Positions 51,754 through 61,817 of a stretch of 64,000 bases of DNA are shown here, piece after piece. How positions within the stretch are numbered: the stretch's first letter is position 1; the number at the start of each line of letters is the position of its first letter. This DNA is from Wocania_A sp965224845 (lineage in GTDB: Bacteria > Bacteroidota > Bacteroidia > Flavobacteriales > Flavobacteriaceae), in NCBI GenBank assembly GCA_965224845.1, contig CBDDAJ010000015.1, positions 496,001-560,000 on the forward strand, read 5' to 3'. Under the pieces are notes generated by a model. That model searched no databases and had not been told where the DNA came from. It was given only the letters and a program-made list of their open reading frames with translations. A program made the translations under genes and the position numbers.

Positions 51754-53160
51754 ATGAAAATAATTCATCTAAGTGCTGAGTGCTATCCAATTGCCAAAGT
51801 TGGTGGGCTTGCAGATGTTGTAGGTGCCTTACCTAAGTATCAAAATAATTCTGAAATTTCTTCTCAGGTTATCATGCCTTTTTATGATATAGCATTTACT
51901 AAAGCACACACCTTTTCTTCTGTATTTGAATCGGAGTTAAATTTAGGTGAAAAAACCTATAAATATCGTATCCTTACTTTAAAGAGCAAATCACTCGATT
52001 TTGATGTTTTTTTTGTTGATGTCCCCGATTTAATTTTTAAAGATTATGTGTATTCTTTTGATGACACCGAGCGTTTTTTAGCTTTTCAGATCGGAGCTTT
52101 AGATTGGATGCTTACATGGGAAAAGCTACCGGATATCGTACATTGTCATGACCACCATACGGGGTTAGTCCCTTTTATGCTTCAAGAAAGTTTTAAATAC
52201 GAGGCCTTTAGAAAAACCCCTAATATATTAACCATACACAATGCTCAATACCAGGGCTGGTTTTCTCACGATAACGTAAACTTAATACCCCCTTTTAATT
52301 TTAATAACGTTGGTTTGTTAGATTGGGGCGGTACAATTAACCCATTGGCTGCGGCTATAAAATGTGCATGGAGAGTAACTACAGTATCGCCTAGTTATAT
52401 GGAGGAAATGAAAGTGTCTGCCAATGGCTTAGAACATTTATTAGCCAGTGAAAGCGATAAATGTGTTGGTATTTTAAATGGCATAGACTGGAAGGTTTGG
52501 AATCCTGAAACTGATGCTTATATAGTAAAAAATTACACCGAAAAAACGATTGTTTCTGGTAAAAAAGCGAATAAAAAGCAGTTGTGCGATACTTATAATT
52601 TAGATATTAATAAACCGCTTTTTGCATTTATAGGGCGATTGGTTGGCGAGAAAGGCTCTGATTTATTTCCTGAAGCTTTTAAAATGGCGTTACAAAATCC
52701 AAACATTTCGATACTGCTTTTAGGTTCCGGGAACAAAGAAACAGAAGTGCAATTGGAAGCTTTAAAGGACGCATTTAATGGCCAATTCAATGCCTTTATT
52801 GGTTACGACGAAAAGCTCTCGCATATTATCTATGCTGGCGCAGATTTTCTTTTAATGCCCTCACGTGTTGAGCCCTGTGGCCTAAATCAAATGTATGCGC
52901 TACGCTATGGAACCATTCCTGTTGTACGAAGTATTGGCGGGCTAAAAGACACCGTTATAGATATTTCGGAAAATAATGGTTTTGGTATTTGTCATGATAA
53001 TGTTACCGTTAATGAAATAACAAATGCTATTAAAAGAGCTACAGCCTTTTACGACAACCAAACTGTGTTTAGAAAAATAAGAAAAGACATTATGAAAATA
53101 GATCATTCATGGGGCGCTTCAGCAAAACAATACATCAATTTATATAAATCTATAAACTAA
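51754..53160 (+). CDS. glgA: Glycogen synthase (ADP-glucose type, GT5)
   Basis: The product is 468 residues. It transfers glucose from ADP-glucose to growing alpha-1,4-glucan chains. Family motifs are the N-terminal KVGGLADVVGALP (residues 15-27), PDIVHCHDHHTGL, the TIHNAQYQGWF segment, FIGRLVGEKGSDL in the middle and the C-terminal MPSRVEPCGLNQMYALRYGTIP with the acceptor Glu. It is the first gene of a glgA-glgC-glgB-GH31 cluster, 7 bases before glgC, which makes its substrate. Confidence 0.95.
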   Translation: MKIIHLSAECYPIAKVGGLADVVGALPKYQNNSEISSQVIMPFYDIAFTKAHTFSSVFESELNLGEKTYKYRILTLKSKSLDFDVFFVDVPDLIFKDYVYSFDDTERFLAFQIGALDWMLTWEKLPDIVHCHDHHTGLVPFMLQESFKYEAFRKTPNILTIHNAQYQGWFSHDNVNLIPPFNFNNVGLLDWGGTINPLAAAIKCAWRVTTVSPSYMEEMKVSANGLEHLLASESDKCVGILNGIDWKVWNPETDAYIVKNYTEKTIVSGKKANKKQLCDTYNLDINKPLFAFIGRLVGEKGSDLFPEAFKMALQNPNISILLLGSGNKETEVQLEALKDAFNGQFNAFIGYDEKLSHIIYAGADFLLMPSRVEPCGLNQMYALRYGTIPVVRSIGGLKDTVIDISENNGFGICHDNVTVNEITNAIKRATAFYDNQTVFRKIRKDIMKIDHSWGASAKQYINLYKSIN

Positions 53161-53167
53161 AAAAGCT

Positions 53168-54433
53168 ATGATTAACGATAAAGTTTTATCCATAATTTTA
53201 GGAGGAGGCCAGGGGTCGAGACTACATCCATTAACAGAACAGAGGTCTAAACCAGCAGTTCCCATTGCCGGAAAGTACCGATTGGTAGATATTCCTATAT
53301 CAAACTGTATCAATGCAGATATTAAACGTATCTATGTGTTAACCCAGTTTAATTCGGCATCGTTAAATCGTCATATAAAAAACACTTACCATTTTAGTTT
53401 TTTTAGTTCTGCTTTTGTTGATGTCCTTGCAGCAGAGCAAACACCTCATAATAAAGGATGGTTTCAGGGCACTGCCGATGCTGTTCGCCAAAGCATGCAT
53501 CATTTTGTAAGGCATGATTTTGAATATGTTTTAATTCTATCGGGCGATCAGTTATACCAAATGGATTATGACGCCATGATACAGGCTCATGAAAAAAGTG
53601 GTGCCGAAATATCTATTGCAACCATTCCTGTTAATGCAAAAGATGCTACAGGCTTTGGTATTTTAAAATCGGATGAAAACAATGTTATTACCTCATTCAT
53701 TGAAAAACCAGACTCTGACTTACTACCCGATTGGACATCGGATGTTAGTGAAGATATGAAAGCTCAAGGCCGAAACTATTTAGCTTCTATGGGCATCTAT
53801 ATTTTTAACAGAGACTTGCTGGTAGAATTAATGAAAGACGAGTCTACCATAGATTTTGGTAAAGAAATTATCCCACAAAACATCGATAAGCACAAAACAC
53901 TTAGCTATCAATATGAAGGCTACTGGACAGATATCGGAACAATCGAATCCTTTTTTGAAGCCAATATTGAGCTTACAAATAATATTCCCAAATTCGATTT
54001 ATACGACAAGAAAAAACGTATTTATACCAGAGCTCGTATGCTGCCAACCTCTAAAGTATCGGGAACCATGTTAGAAAAAGCAGTTATTGCCGAAGGGTGC
54101 ATTATTAGTGCTGCCAAAATAGAAAAATCGGTTATTGGCATTCGTTCCAGAATTGGTGATGAATCCACGGTAATTAATACCTACATGATGGGATCAGATT
54201 ATTACGAGAACATCTTAGACATCGATAGGAGTAAAGTTGAAATTCTTATGGGAATAGGCCAGCGTTGCTTTATTAAAAATGCCATTATCGATAAAAACTG
54301 TCGCATAGGTGACGATGTACGTATTAACGGAGGGAAACACCTTGAGGACACCGAAACAGATACTTATGCTGTAAGAGATGGCATTATCGTTATCAAAAAA
54401 GGTTCTGTAATTCCTAACGGAACTATCATTTAA
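53168..54433 (+). CDS. glgC: Glucose-1-phosphate adenylyltransferase
   Basis: The product is 421 residues. It makes ADP-glucose from ATP and glucose-1-phosphate. The nucleotidyltransferase signature LGGGQGSRLHPLTEQRSKPA is at about 12-31, followed by the substrate-binding FQGTADAVRQ, LSGDQLYQMDY and FIEKPD segments; a left-handed beta-helix domain with hexapeptide-like repeats occupies about 300-421. The length is normal. It lies between glgA (7 bases upstream) and glgB (3 bases downstream) in one operon. Confidence 0.96.
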   Translation: MINDKVLSIILGGGQGSRLHPLTEQRSKPAVPIAGKYRLVDIPISNCINADIKRIYVLTQFNSASLNRHIKNTYHFSFFSSAFVDVLAAEQTPHNKGWFQGTADAVRQSMHHFVRHDFEYVLILSGDQLYQMDYDAMIQAHEKSGAEISIATIPVNAKDATGFGILKSDENNVITSFIEKPDSDLLPDWTSDVSEDMKAQGRNYLASMGIYIFNRDLLVELMKDESTIDFGKEIIPQNIDKHKTLSYQYEGYWTDIGTIESFFEANIELTNNIPKFDLYDKKKRIYTRARMLPTSKVSGTMLEKAVIAEGCIISAAKIEKSVIGIRSRIGDESTVINTYMMGSDYYENILDIDRSKVEILMGIGQRCFIKNAIIDKNCRIGDDVRINGGKHLEDTETDTYAVRDGIIVIKKGSVIPNGTII

Positions 54434-54436
54434 TAT

Positions 54437-56347
54437 ATGACAAACATAATCGCGTATAGCCGTTTTACAGAATTCGATATCAGCCTGTTTAAAGCTGGTA
54501 AGCACTATCGATTACACGAAAAATTTGGATCGCACCCTATGACTGTTAATGGTATAGAAGGCACTTATTTTGCTGTTTGGGCACCAAGCGCAAAACACGT
54601 CTCTGTGATTGGTGATTTTAATTTTTGGAATGGTGAAAATTATCCGTTGAATGTACGATGGGATGCTTCTGGGATATGGGAAGGATTTATTCCTCATGTT
54701 GGAAAGGGCAACTTGTATAAATACAAAATTCATTCAAATCACAATAATTATATTTCTGAAAAAGCAGACCCCTATGCCAGACGTTGTGAGCATCCGCCAA
54801 AAACAGCTTCTATAGTATGGAACGATTCCTATAAATGGAAAGACTCCAAATGGATGAAAAAACGTAAAAAGCACAATGCTTTAGATGCTCCTTATTCGGT
54901 TTACGAAGTCCATTTAGGCTCTTGGAAAAAACACGTTGAAGAAGAACGCTTTTTGTCGTATTACGAATTAGCAGACGAGCTGGTGAATTATGTAAAAGAC
55001 ATGAATTTCACTCATGTCGAGCTTATGCCCATTATGGAATACCCGTACGATCCTTCCTGGGGGTATCAGCTCACTGGGTACTTTGCCCCTACATCGCGCT
55101 TTGGTTATCCGGAAGAGTTCAAATATTTAGTCGATAAGCTTCATCAAAATGATATTGGTATTATACTTGATTGGGTCCCCTCTCATTTTCCTGAAGACGC
55201 TCACGGATTAGGCTTCTTTGATGGATCGCATTTATACGAACATCCAGACCCCCGCAAAGGCTATCATCAAGACTGGAAAAGCTTAATCTTTAATTATGGC
55301 AGAAACGAAGTAAAGTCGTTTTTAATAAGTAACGCTGTATTCTGGTTAGAGCAATACCATGCCGATGGGTTACGTGTGGATGCTGTAGCTTCCATGCTGT
55401 TTTTAGACTACTCCAGAGAAGATGGTGAATGGGAGCCTAATGTATTTGGAGGCAGGGAAAACCTTGAAGCTATCGCGTTTCTAAAAGAATTAAACGAAGA
55501 GGTTTACAGGTCGTTTCCGGATGTGCAAACTATAGCAGAAGAATCAACAGCATTCCCCGGAGTTTCAAAACCTGTGTTTTTAGGCGGTCTTGGTTTTGGT
55601 ATGAAATGGATGATGGGCTGGATGCATGATACTTTAGAATATTTTTCAAAAGACCCCATTTATAGAAAGTACCATCAAAACGATATTACCTTTAGTTTAG
55701 CCTATGCGTTTACAGAGAATTTTATGCTACCTCTTTCTCATGATGAGGTTGTGTATGGTAAAAACTCTATTTTAGGGCGACTGCCTGGTAACGAGTGGCA
55801 ACGTTTTGCTAATCTTAGGGTTTTATATGCTTATATGTTTACCCACCCCGGCACAAAATTATTGTTTATGGGTGGCGAATTTGGGCAATATAACGAATGG
55901 AATTTTCAAGAAAGTTTAGATTGGAATGTATTAGAATTTGAACCCCATAAAAACTTTCACAACTTTTTTAAATCGCTAAACAGCCTGTATAAATCTACAC
56001 CGGCCTTATATGAAAAAGGCTTTAGTAACGATGGCTTTGAATGGATAAGCTATGATGATCATGAAAACTGTGTGATATCCTATATTCGAAAAGGAAAAAA
56101 GGTTGATGAAAATGTTATAGTTGTTTGTAATTTAACTCCAGCTGTTAGAGATAACTATCGTATAGGAGTGCCTTCAAAAGGAAAACTAAAAGAAATTTTT
56201 AATAGTGATACCAAAGCATTTGGAGGAAGTGGTGTTAGCAATAAAAACCAAATAACCATAAAGAAAACACCTTGGAACGGAAAAGCGTATTCCGCTGAAA
56301 TTACATTACCGCCTTTAGCTGTTACACTTTTTAAAATTAAGCAATAA
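54437..56347 (+). CDS. glgB: 1,4-alpha-glucan branching enzyme (GH13)
   Basis: The product is 636 residues. It introduces alpha-1,6 branches into glycogen. An N-terminal CBM48 domain (about 40-130, YFAVWAPSAKHVSVIGDFN) is followed by the GH13 barrel with nucleophile D315 in DGLRVDAVASM, acid/base E368 in TIAEES and the conserved Asp of LSHDEVVYG (about 440), and a C-terminal beta domain. GlgB-specific features such as VHLGSWK and GYQLTGYFAPTSRFG are present. The gene begins 3 bases after the glgC stop. Confidence 0.95.
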   Translation: MTNIIAYSRFTEFDISLFKAGKHYRLHEKFGSHPMTVNGIEGTYFAVWAPSAKHVSVIGDFNFWNGENYPLNVRWDASGIWEGFIPHVGKGNLYKYKIHSNHNNYISEKADPYARRCEHPPKTASIVWNDSYKWKDSKWMKKRKKHNALDAPYSVYEVHLGSWKKHVEEERFLSYYELADELVNYVKDMNFTHVELMPIMEYPYDPSWGYQLTGYFAPTSRFGYPEEFKYLVDKLHQNDIGIILDWVPSHFPEDAHGLGFFDGSHLYEHPDPRKGYHQDWKSLIFNYGRNEVKSFLISNAVFWLEQYHADGLRVDAVASMLFLDYSREDGEWEPNVFGGRENLEAIAFLKELNEEVYRSFPDVQTIAEESTAFPGVSKPVFLGGLGFGMKWMMGWMHDTLEYFSKDPIYRKYHQNDITFSLAYAFTENFMLPLSHDEVVYGKNSILGRLPGNEWQRFANLRVLYAYMFTHPGTKLLFMGGEFGQYNEWNFQESLDWNVLEFEPHKNFHNFFKSLNSLYKSTPALYEKGFSNDGFEWISYDDHENCVISYIRKGKKVDENVIVVCNLTPAVRDNYRIGVPSKGKLKEIFNSDTKAFGGSGVSNKNQITIKKTPWNGKAYSAEITLPPLAVTLFKIKQ

Positions 56348-56476
56348 AAAAAATTAAATTATACAACTGATATATTGCATTTTATACAATTATCTTTATG
56401 TTTTTTTAACAAATACTAACCTCTCAATATGGCTATTTTTACTATTTTCGTCGATTAATAAAATGGCTAATCATTT

Positions 56477-58876
56477 ATGATTTTAAATACTGAATTAGAA
56501 TATAAAGGAAACTTGTTTCCTTCAAATATAATAGATTATAAAAAAGATGTGGATGTTCTACATTTTTCAACCTCCAATAACATCATACTTCAGCTTACTG
56601 TACTAAGAGATAGTGTATTAAGGTTTCGGTATACTACCGTGGGGAAGTTTGACAAGGATTTTTCTTATGCTATTGATGAAAAAGCCAGTAGAGGTTATAA
56701 TCATCTGGAAATATCTGATGATCATGAAAAGTACATCATTACAACCTCAAAACTCATTTGCCATATTTTTAAAGCAGACCTAAGAAAATCAATATTTGAT
56801 GCCAAAGACAATACTATAATTTGCGAAGACGAATTAGGCTTTCATTGGGAAGAAAGTTATGAGTTAGGGGGCGATATTGTTAAAATGAGTAAAGCCGCTC
56901 AAAATGGAGAAAGTTATTATGGCTTGGGCGACAAACCTAACCATATAAACCTTAAAGGGAAGCGTTATGAAAATTGGGCAACCGATTCTTATGCCTATGG
57001 AAAAGATACCGACCCCATTTATAAAGCCATTCCATTTTATACTGGCCTGCACAATGGTAAATCGTATGGTATCTTCTTTGACAATACCTTTAAAACCTAT
57101 TTTGATTTTTGTCAAGAACGAAGAAACGTAACCAGTTTTTGGGCTCAGGGCGGTGAAATGAACTATTATTTTATTTATGGCCCTAAAATGCAAGATGTGG
57201 TGGTAAGTTACACAGACTTAACCGGGACACCCGAATTGCCACCATTATGGGCTTTAGGGTATCATCAATGCAAATGGAGTTACTATCCGGAATCCAATGT
57301 AAAAGAAATCACTTCAACATTTAGAAAACTAAAAATTCCTTGTGATGCTATTTATTTAGATATCGACTATATGGAAGGGTTTCGATGTTTTACCTGGAGC
57401 AAAGAATACTTCCCGAACCCAAAACGTATGGTGAAAGAATTGGCAGATGACGGGTTTAAAACTGTAGTCATTATCGATCCTGGAATTAAGATTGATATGA
57501 ACTACGATGTGTTTCGTGAAGGCTTAGAAAAAGACTATTTCTGTAAACGTGCCGATGGCCCTTATATGAAAGGTAAGGTTTGGCCTGGAGAATGTTATTT
57601 TCCAGACTTTACAAGACCGGAAGTAAGAACATGGTGGGCTGGTTTATTTAAAGAACTTATAGAAGATATTGGCGTAAAAGGCGTTTGGAATGATATGAAC
57701 GAACCAGCCGTAATGGATGTTCCCGGAAAAACATTCCCTTCTGATGTAAGGCATGATTACGACGGCAACCCATGCAGCCATCAAAAAGCACACAATATTT
57801 ATGGTATGCAAATGGCTCGTGCTACATACCACGGGTTAAAAAAATTCAACTACCCTAAAAGACCTTTTGTTATTACGCGTTCTGCCTATTCTGGCACACA
57901 ACGCTATACCTCAACTTGGATGGGAGATAACGTTGCTACATGGGAGCATCTACAAATTGCAAACATTCAGGCCCAACGTTTAGCATTATCCGGATTCTCT
58001 TTTGCCGGATCTGATATTGGTGGGTTTGCCGAGCAACCTAATGGAGAGTTATATGCACGCTGGATTCAACTTGGTGTTTTTCATCCGTTTTGCAGGACGC
58101 ACTCGTCTGGAGATCATGGCGATCAAGAACCCTGGGCTTTTGATGAAGAAATAACCCATGTAGTACGCAAGTTTATTGAAATTAGATACACACTATTACC
58201 ATATTTATACACTTCGTTTTATCAGTATTCACAAGATAATGTTCCCATGCTAAAATCGCTGGTGTTGTTTGATCAGGAAGACTCTCAAACACATTATAGA
58301 ACCGACGAATTTATTTGCGGAAACCAGCTTTTAATCTGCCCGATAAACGAGCCCAATGCAAAAGGACGACGCATGTATATTCCTAAAGGAGAATGGTATA
58401 ATTTCTGGACCAACGATATGGTTTCCGGTGGTAAAGAAACCTGGGTTGATGCCGATATAGATAGTATGCCAATTTTTGTAAAAGCTGGGGCCATTATACC
58501 TAAATATCCTGTACAACAGTATGTTGGCGAAAAAACAATAGAAGAGCTAACGCTTGACGTTTATTACAAGCACGGTAAAGAAGACTCCGAGTTGTTTGAA
58601 GATGCTAATGATGGCTACGATTACAAAAAGGGACGTTATAGCTTGAGAAAATTTAATCTGTCGGGTAATGACAATAAATTAATAATTAGAATTCATAAAA
58701 GAGGGAAATACATAACCTCTTATAACACATTTAAAATTAATTTAATTGGTTTGCCTTTTAAAGTGAAGTCTATCAAGCTTGATAACGAATATGTTGATTT
58801 AAAAGATGTTAAGTTTAATGGAGACAACTCGCTTATTGTCTCTAAAGAGTTTACAAACCTTCAAATAAAAGGGTAG
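56477..58876 (+). CDS. GH31 alpha-glucosidase
   Basis: The product is 799 residues of glycoside hydrolase family 31. The nucleophile is D406 in KGVWNDMNEPAV and the acid/base D513 in FAGSDIGGF; the N-terminal beta-sandwich and the C-terminal beta domains are complete. There is no signal peptide, so it should act in the cytoplasm, releasing glucose from alpha-glucans or maltodextrins. It follows glgB after 129 bases in the same direction, which suggests a part in glycogen turnover, perhaps from its own promoter in the AT-rich gap. No glgP or glgX is in the window. Confidence 0.93.
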   Translation: MILNTELEYKGNLFPSNIIDYKKDVDVLHFSTSNNIILQLTVLRDSVLRFRYTTVGKFDKDFSYAIDEKASRGYNHLEISDDHEKYIITTSKLICHIFKADLRKSIFDAKDNTIICEDELGFHWEESYELGGDIVKMSKAAQNGESYYGLGDKPNHINLKGKRYENWATDSYAYGKDTDPIYKAIPFYTGLHNGKSYGIFFDNTFKTYFDFCQERRNVTSFWAQGGEMNYYFIYGPKMQDVVVSYTDLTGTPELPPLWALGYHQCKWSYYPESNVKEITSTFRKLKIPCDAIYLDIDYMEGFRCFTWSKEYFPNPKRMVKELADDGFKTVVIIDPGIKIDMNYDVFREGLEKDYFCKRADGPYMKGKVWPGECYFPDFTRPEVRTWWAGLFKELIEDIGVKGVWNDMNEPAVMDVPGKTFPSDVRHDYDGNPCSHQKAHNIYGMQMARATYHGLKKFNYPKRPFVITRSAYSGTQRYTSTWMGDNVATWEHLQIANIQAQRLALSGFSFAGSDIGGFAEQPNGELYARWIQLGVFHPFCRTHSSGDHGDQEPWAFDEEITHVVRKFIEIRYTLLPYLYTSFYQYSQDNVPMLKSLVLFDQEDSQTHYRTDEFICGNQLLICPINEPNAKGRRMYIPKGEWYNFWTNDMVSGGKETWVDADIDSMPIFVKAGAIIPKYPVQQYVGEKTIEELTLDVYYKHGKEDSELFEDANDGYDYKKGRYSLRKFNLSGNDNKLIIRIHKRGKYITSYNTFKINLIGLPFKVKSIKLDNEYVDLKDVKFNGDNSLIVSKEFTNLQIKG

Positions 58877-58942
58877 TTCATTATAAACACCTAAATCATA
58901 AAAGAAGCGCTCTAAAAAAGTGTTATTCAGAATAAAATAGAG

Positions 58943-58974
58943 AACCGCTCTTTAACAGTTAAAGAGCGGTTTTT
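58943..58974. terminator. Bidirectional terminator between GH31 and antiporter genes
   Basis: A perfect 13-base stem (AACCGCTCTTTAA at 58943-58955, loop CAG, TTAAAGAGCGGTT at 58959-58971) is followed by T residues on the plus strand. It lies between convergent genes, and it sits inside a larger imperfect inverted repeat (58904-58931 with 58999-59035). Confidence 0.8.
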
Positions 58975-59013
58975 AAAAAAATAAGATATTTTATATGCTC
59001 TGAATAACAAAAT

Positions 59014-60870
59014 TTACCCCTTTTTAGAGCGCTCCTTTTCTACATCAAATGGCTTTCCCAAGTATATTAATTGGAAACCAGCTTCAATGGTATGCACCTC
59101 TAAATTATAAGACGAGATAATATGAAGTTCTCCTTCATTATCTTTAATAAATAAAGGGATTATATCCTTATTGGTATTCGTTGTTTTAATTAAGCTTTCA
59201 TAATGCGCTTTATCTTCTATCTCTATCTCTTGTATAGAAGGGTATTTTTTAGTTAACTCGGTTAAGGAATTGAAATCATCAGTATGGGAAAACAAACCTT
59301 CTTTTGGGTTATTATTTTCATCCAACATTTCTTCTGTGCTAACCAATCTAAAAGAACCATTCTCGCCAAATTGCTTGCTAAATTTATTTATAGCATATTT
59401 GTTTATATCAGAATTACCCGTGAGTGCCATAAGATAACCTACATCATTGAGTTCAATATTATCCATTAATGTATCCGAATAAATATTATTACTCATGGCT
59501 TCTAAACCGTGTTCCTTGGCCTTTTCAATATTATTTTCGTTACTGTCAATCAGCACCACATGCCTCCCGTTTGCTTCAAGATAATGCCCAATTAGCCTTG
59601 ATACTTTTGAAGCCCCAATAATTAAAATACCTTCTGATTTTGTTAGAAAAACGCCTACCATTTTAGCAAATAACCGTGCTGTAGTAGCGTTTAATAATAC
59701 GGTTCCTAAAACTATCATAAAAACCAAAGGAGTGATATATTCGGCCCCTTTAACGCCTTCTTTTAATAATTTACTCCCAAATAACGATGCAATTCCAGCA
59801 GCAACTATCCCTCGGGGTCCTACCCAACTGATAAACAGCTTTTCATTTAGCTTTAAATTAGACCCCAGCGTACTTAAAAAAACTGCCAATGGCCTAATAA
59901 CAAACACAACAAACGCAAAAAGAATAACTGTTTTCCATGTATAAAGCAACATTAAGTCTTCAATATTAATATTTGCTGCCAGTAAAATAAATAAAATAGA
60001 AATTAGCAATACACTTAGAGATTCTTTAAAATAAAGAAGTTCTTTTAAGTTTTCTAATTTACTATTCCCTAACACCATACCCATTACTACGACTGCTAAA
60101 AGCCCTGATTCGTGTGCAAAAATTTCAGACTCAACAAAAACCAATAGCACTGTAGAAAGCGATACTACGTTTAATAGGTAATGAGGAATAAGCTTTTTAT
60201 TTACTGCAAAAGCTAAGGCATGTGCAAAAGTAAAACCAAATGTTGTACCAAAAAGAATAATTTTACCAAACTCCATTAAAGCCGTTTTGGTAAAACCTCT
60301 ATCACCACCAACGCTAATAAATTCGAAAACCAATACAGCAACTAAGGCTCCTATTGGGTCTATTAAAATACCTTCCCACTTTAAAACAGCAGAAATATCT
60401 TTTTTAAGCGGTATGTTTCTTAAAATTGGTGTTATTACTGTTGGCCCTGTAACAATAATAAGTCCGGAAAACAAAAAGGATAGCTCCCAACTTAAATCAA
60501 AAATAAAATGTGCTAATAGTCCTGCGCCAAAAAAAGTAATCGCAGAGCCTAATGTAATTAACTTTGTTATTACCGGACCAACGTTTTTAATTTCAGATCG
60601 TTTTAAAGTAAGTCCGCCTTCAAACAAAATAATACTTATGGCCAGTGATACAAAATAATAGAGCCCCTCTCCCGGAAAGAGTCCTTTTTTTCCATTCCAA
60701 ATGGGTTCAATCCATTTCGCACCATCATCACTTAAATATTCTGCTGCTATGGGCCCAACCAATAAGCCTATAAGGATAAGTGGTAAAATGGCAGGGATTT
60801 TAAATTTCCAAGCAAACCATTGGGCAAGTATTCCTAAAATAATAATTCCAGCAAGTTCTAACATTGGCAA
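59014..60870 (-). CDS. CPA-type cation/proton antiporter with RCK (TrkA-N) domain
   Basis: The product is 618 residues. About twelve membrane helices (residues 1-395) form a Na+/H+ exchanger domain with conserved segments such as VGPIAAE, LFEGGLTL, SGLIIVTGPTVITPIL and WVGPRGIVAAGIA (the GPRG motif of NhaP-like antiporters). A Rossmann-like TrkA-N domain follows (about 405-520, EGILIIGASKVSRLIG, RHVVLIDSN), and a C-terminal tail. It should exchange K+ or Na+ for H+ in the inner membrane under nucleotide control. It is divergent from the universal stress protein gene, 98 bases away. Confidence 0.92.
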   Translation of the reverse strand: MPMLELAGIIILGILAQWFAWKFKIPAILPLILIGLLVGPIAAEYLSDDGAKWIEPIWNGKKGLFPGEGLYYFVSLAISIILFEGGLTLKRSEIKNVGPVITKLITLGSAITFFGAGLLAHFIFDLSWELSFLFSGLIIVTGPTVITPILRNIPLKKDISAVLKWEGILIDPIGALVAVLVFEFISVGGDRGFTKTALMEFGKIILFGTTFGFTFAHALAFAVNKKLIPHYLLNVVSLSTVLLVFVESEIFAHESGLLAVVVMGMVLGNSKLENLKELLYFKESLSVLLISILFILLAANINIEDLMLLYTWKTVILFAFVVFVIRPLAVFLSTLGSNLKLNEKLFISWVGPRGIVAAGIASLFGSKLLKEGVKGAEYITPLVFMIVLGTVLLNATTARLFAKMVGVFLTKSEGILIIGASKVSRLIGHYLEANGRHVVLIDSNENNIEKAKEHGLEAMSNNIYSDTLMDNIELNDVGYLMALTGNSDINKYAINKFSKQFGENGSFRLVSTEEMLDENNNPKEGLFSHTDDFNSLTELTKKYPSIQEIEIEDKAHYESLIKTTNTNKDIIPLFIKDNEGELHIISSYNLEVHTIEAGFQLIYLGKPFDVEKERSKKG

Positions 60871-60968
60871 CTTCTTTTTTAAAAAACACTAATTTAAGTA
60901 AAACTGATGATTTAAAGTTTTCAAAAAATGTTATCTTTCAACTTTGACTAAAAAATAATGTAAAACCT

Positions 60969-61817
60969 GTGTCATTAAAGCCTTTTAAAAGTATTGGAAT
61001 TGGGGTAGCCTTTTCGCCCAACTTAAAAGCTAACCTCTTTGAAGCAGCTAGGTTAGCTGTTTTTTTTCAATCAAAATTATTTTTAATCCATGTTGGTGAA
61101 CGTTCTGAGGATAAAATTACCAAGCTTAAAGCTATTCTTAAAAGTTTCGAAAAAAAGGCTTTAAGCTACGACGTTGTTTTTAAGACCGGCGATCCTGTTG
61201 ATGTTATTTTATCAACTTCAGAGGAAAAAAAAATAGACCTTTTAATTCTTGGTGCCGTACAACGTGAACAGTTTTTAAAATACTATGTAGGTTCTATTGC
61301 CAGAAAAATTACGCGCAAGGCCAAATGCTCTGTTTTATTGTTAATTAAACCTTCTGTTGAGCGCGTACCCTGCGAACATATTGTAGTAAACGGCTTAAAA
61401 GACCCTAAAACAGAACAAACTATAAAAACCGCCTTTTATGTATCAAAAAAACTAAATTCGGATAAAATAACTATTGTTGAAGAAATTAAACAAGATCAAA
61501 TTTCTGTAAAAGTTAACGATGATAAGTCTTTAAGACACGCTAATATTATAAAAGAGCGTATCAGGCGCAGGGAAAACTCGAGAATAAAAGAAATTATCAG
61601 CCATATTCCTGCTGCTTATACTAAAAACAAAACGATAAAACTACAGCCTATTTTTGGAAAAAAAGGATATTCTATTGGGCATTATGCGCAAATTTCTCGT
61701 GCCGATTTATTAGTTATGAATGCGCCATCTAAAATGACATTTTGGGACCGTTTATTCCCTCACGATATTGAACATATTTTAACCGAATTACCAACCGATG
61801 TTTTAATACTGCAATGA
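60969..61817 (+). CDS. Universal stress protein (tandem UspA domains)
   Basis: The product is 282 residues from a GTG start; the ATG at 60958 is followed directly by a stop and cannot serve. Two UspA-like folds are seen: about 1-138, with the ATP-binding pattern LGAVQREQFLKYYVGSIARK and CSVLLL, and a shorter second half, about 140-282, ending TDVLILQ. Such proteins bind nucleotides and modulate partners under stress. It overlaps the SulP transporter gene by ATGA (61814-61817), so regulation of that transporter is a reasonable inference. Confidence 0.85.
   Translation: MSLKPFKSIGIGVAFSPNLKANLFEAARLAVFFQSKLFLIHVGERSEDKITKLKAILKSFEKKALSYDVVFKTGDPVDVILSTSEEKKIDLLILGAVQREQFLKYYVGSIARKITRKAKCSVLLLIKPSVERVPCEHIVVNGLKDPKTEQTIKTAFYVSKKLNSDKITIVEEIKQDQISVKVNDDKSLRHANIIKERIRRRENSRIKEIISHIPAAYTKNKTIKLQPIFGKKGYSIGHYAQISRADLLVMNAPSKMTFWDRLFPHDIEHILTELPTDVLILQ

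Noticed and set aside
51754..58876. Unusual glycogen metabolism cluster
   Set aside because: glgA, glgC, glgB and GH31 are complete with normal catalytic residues; ordinary for the group apart from the lack of glgP/glgX nearby.
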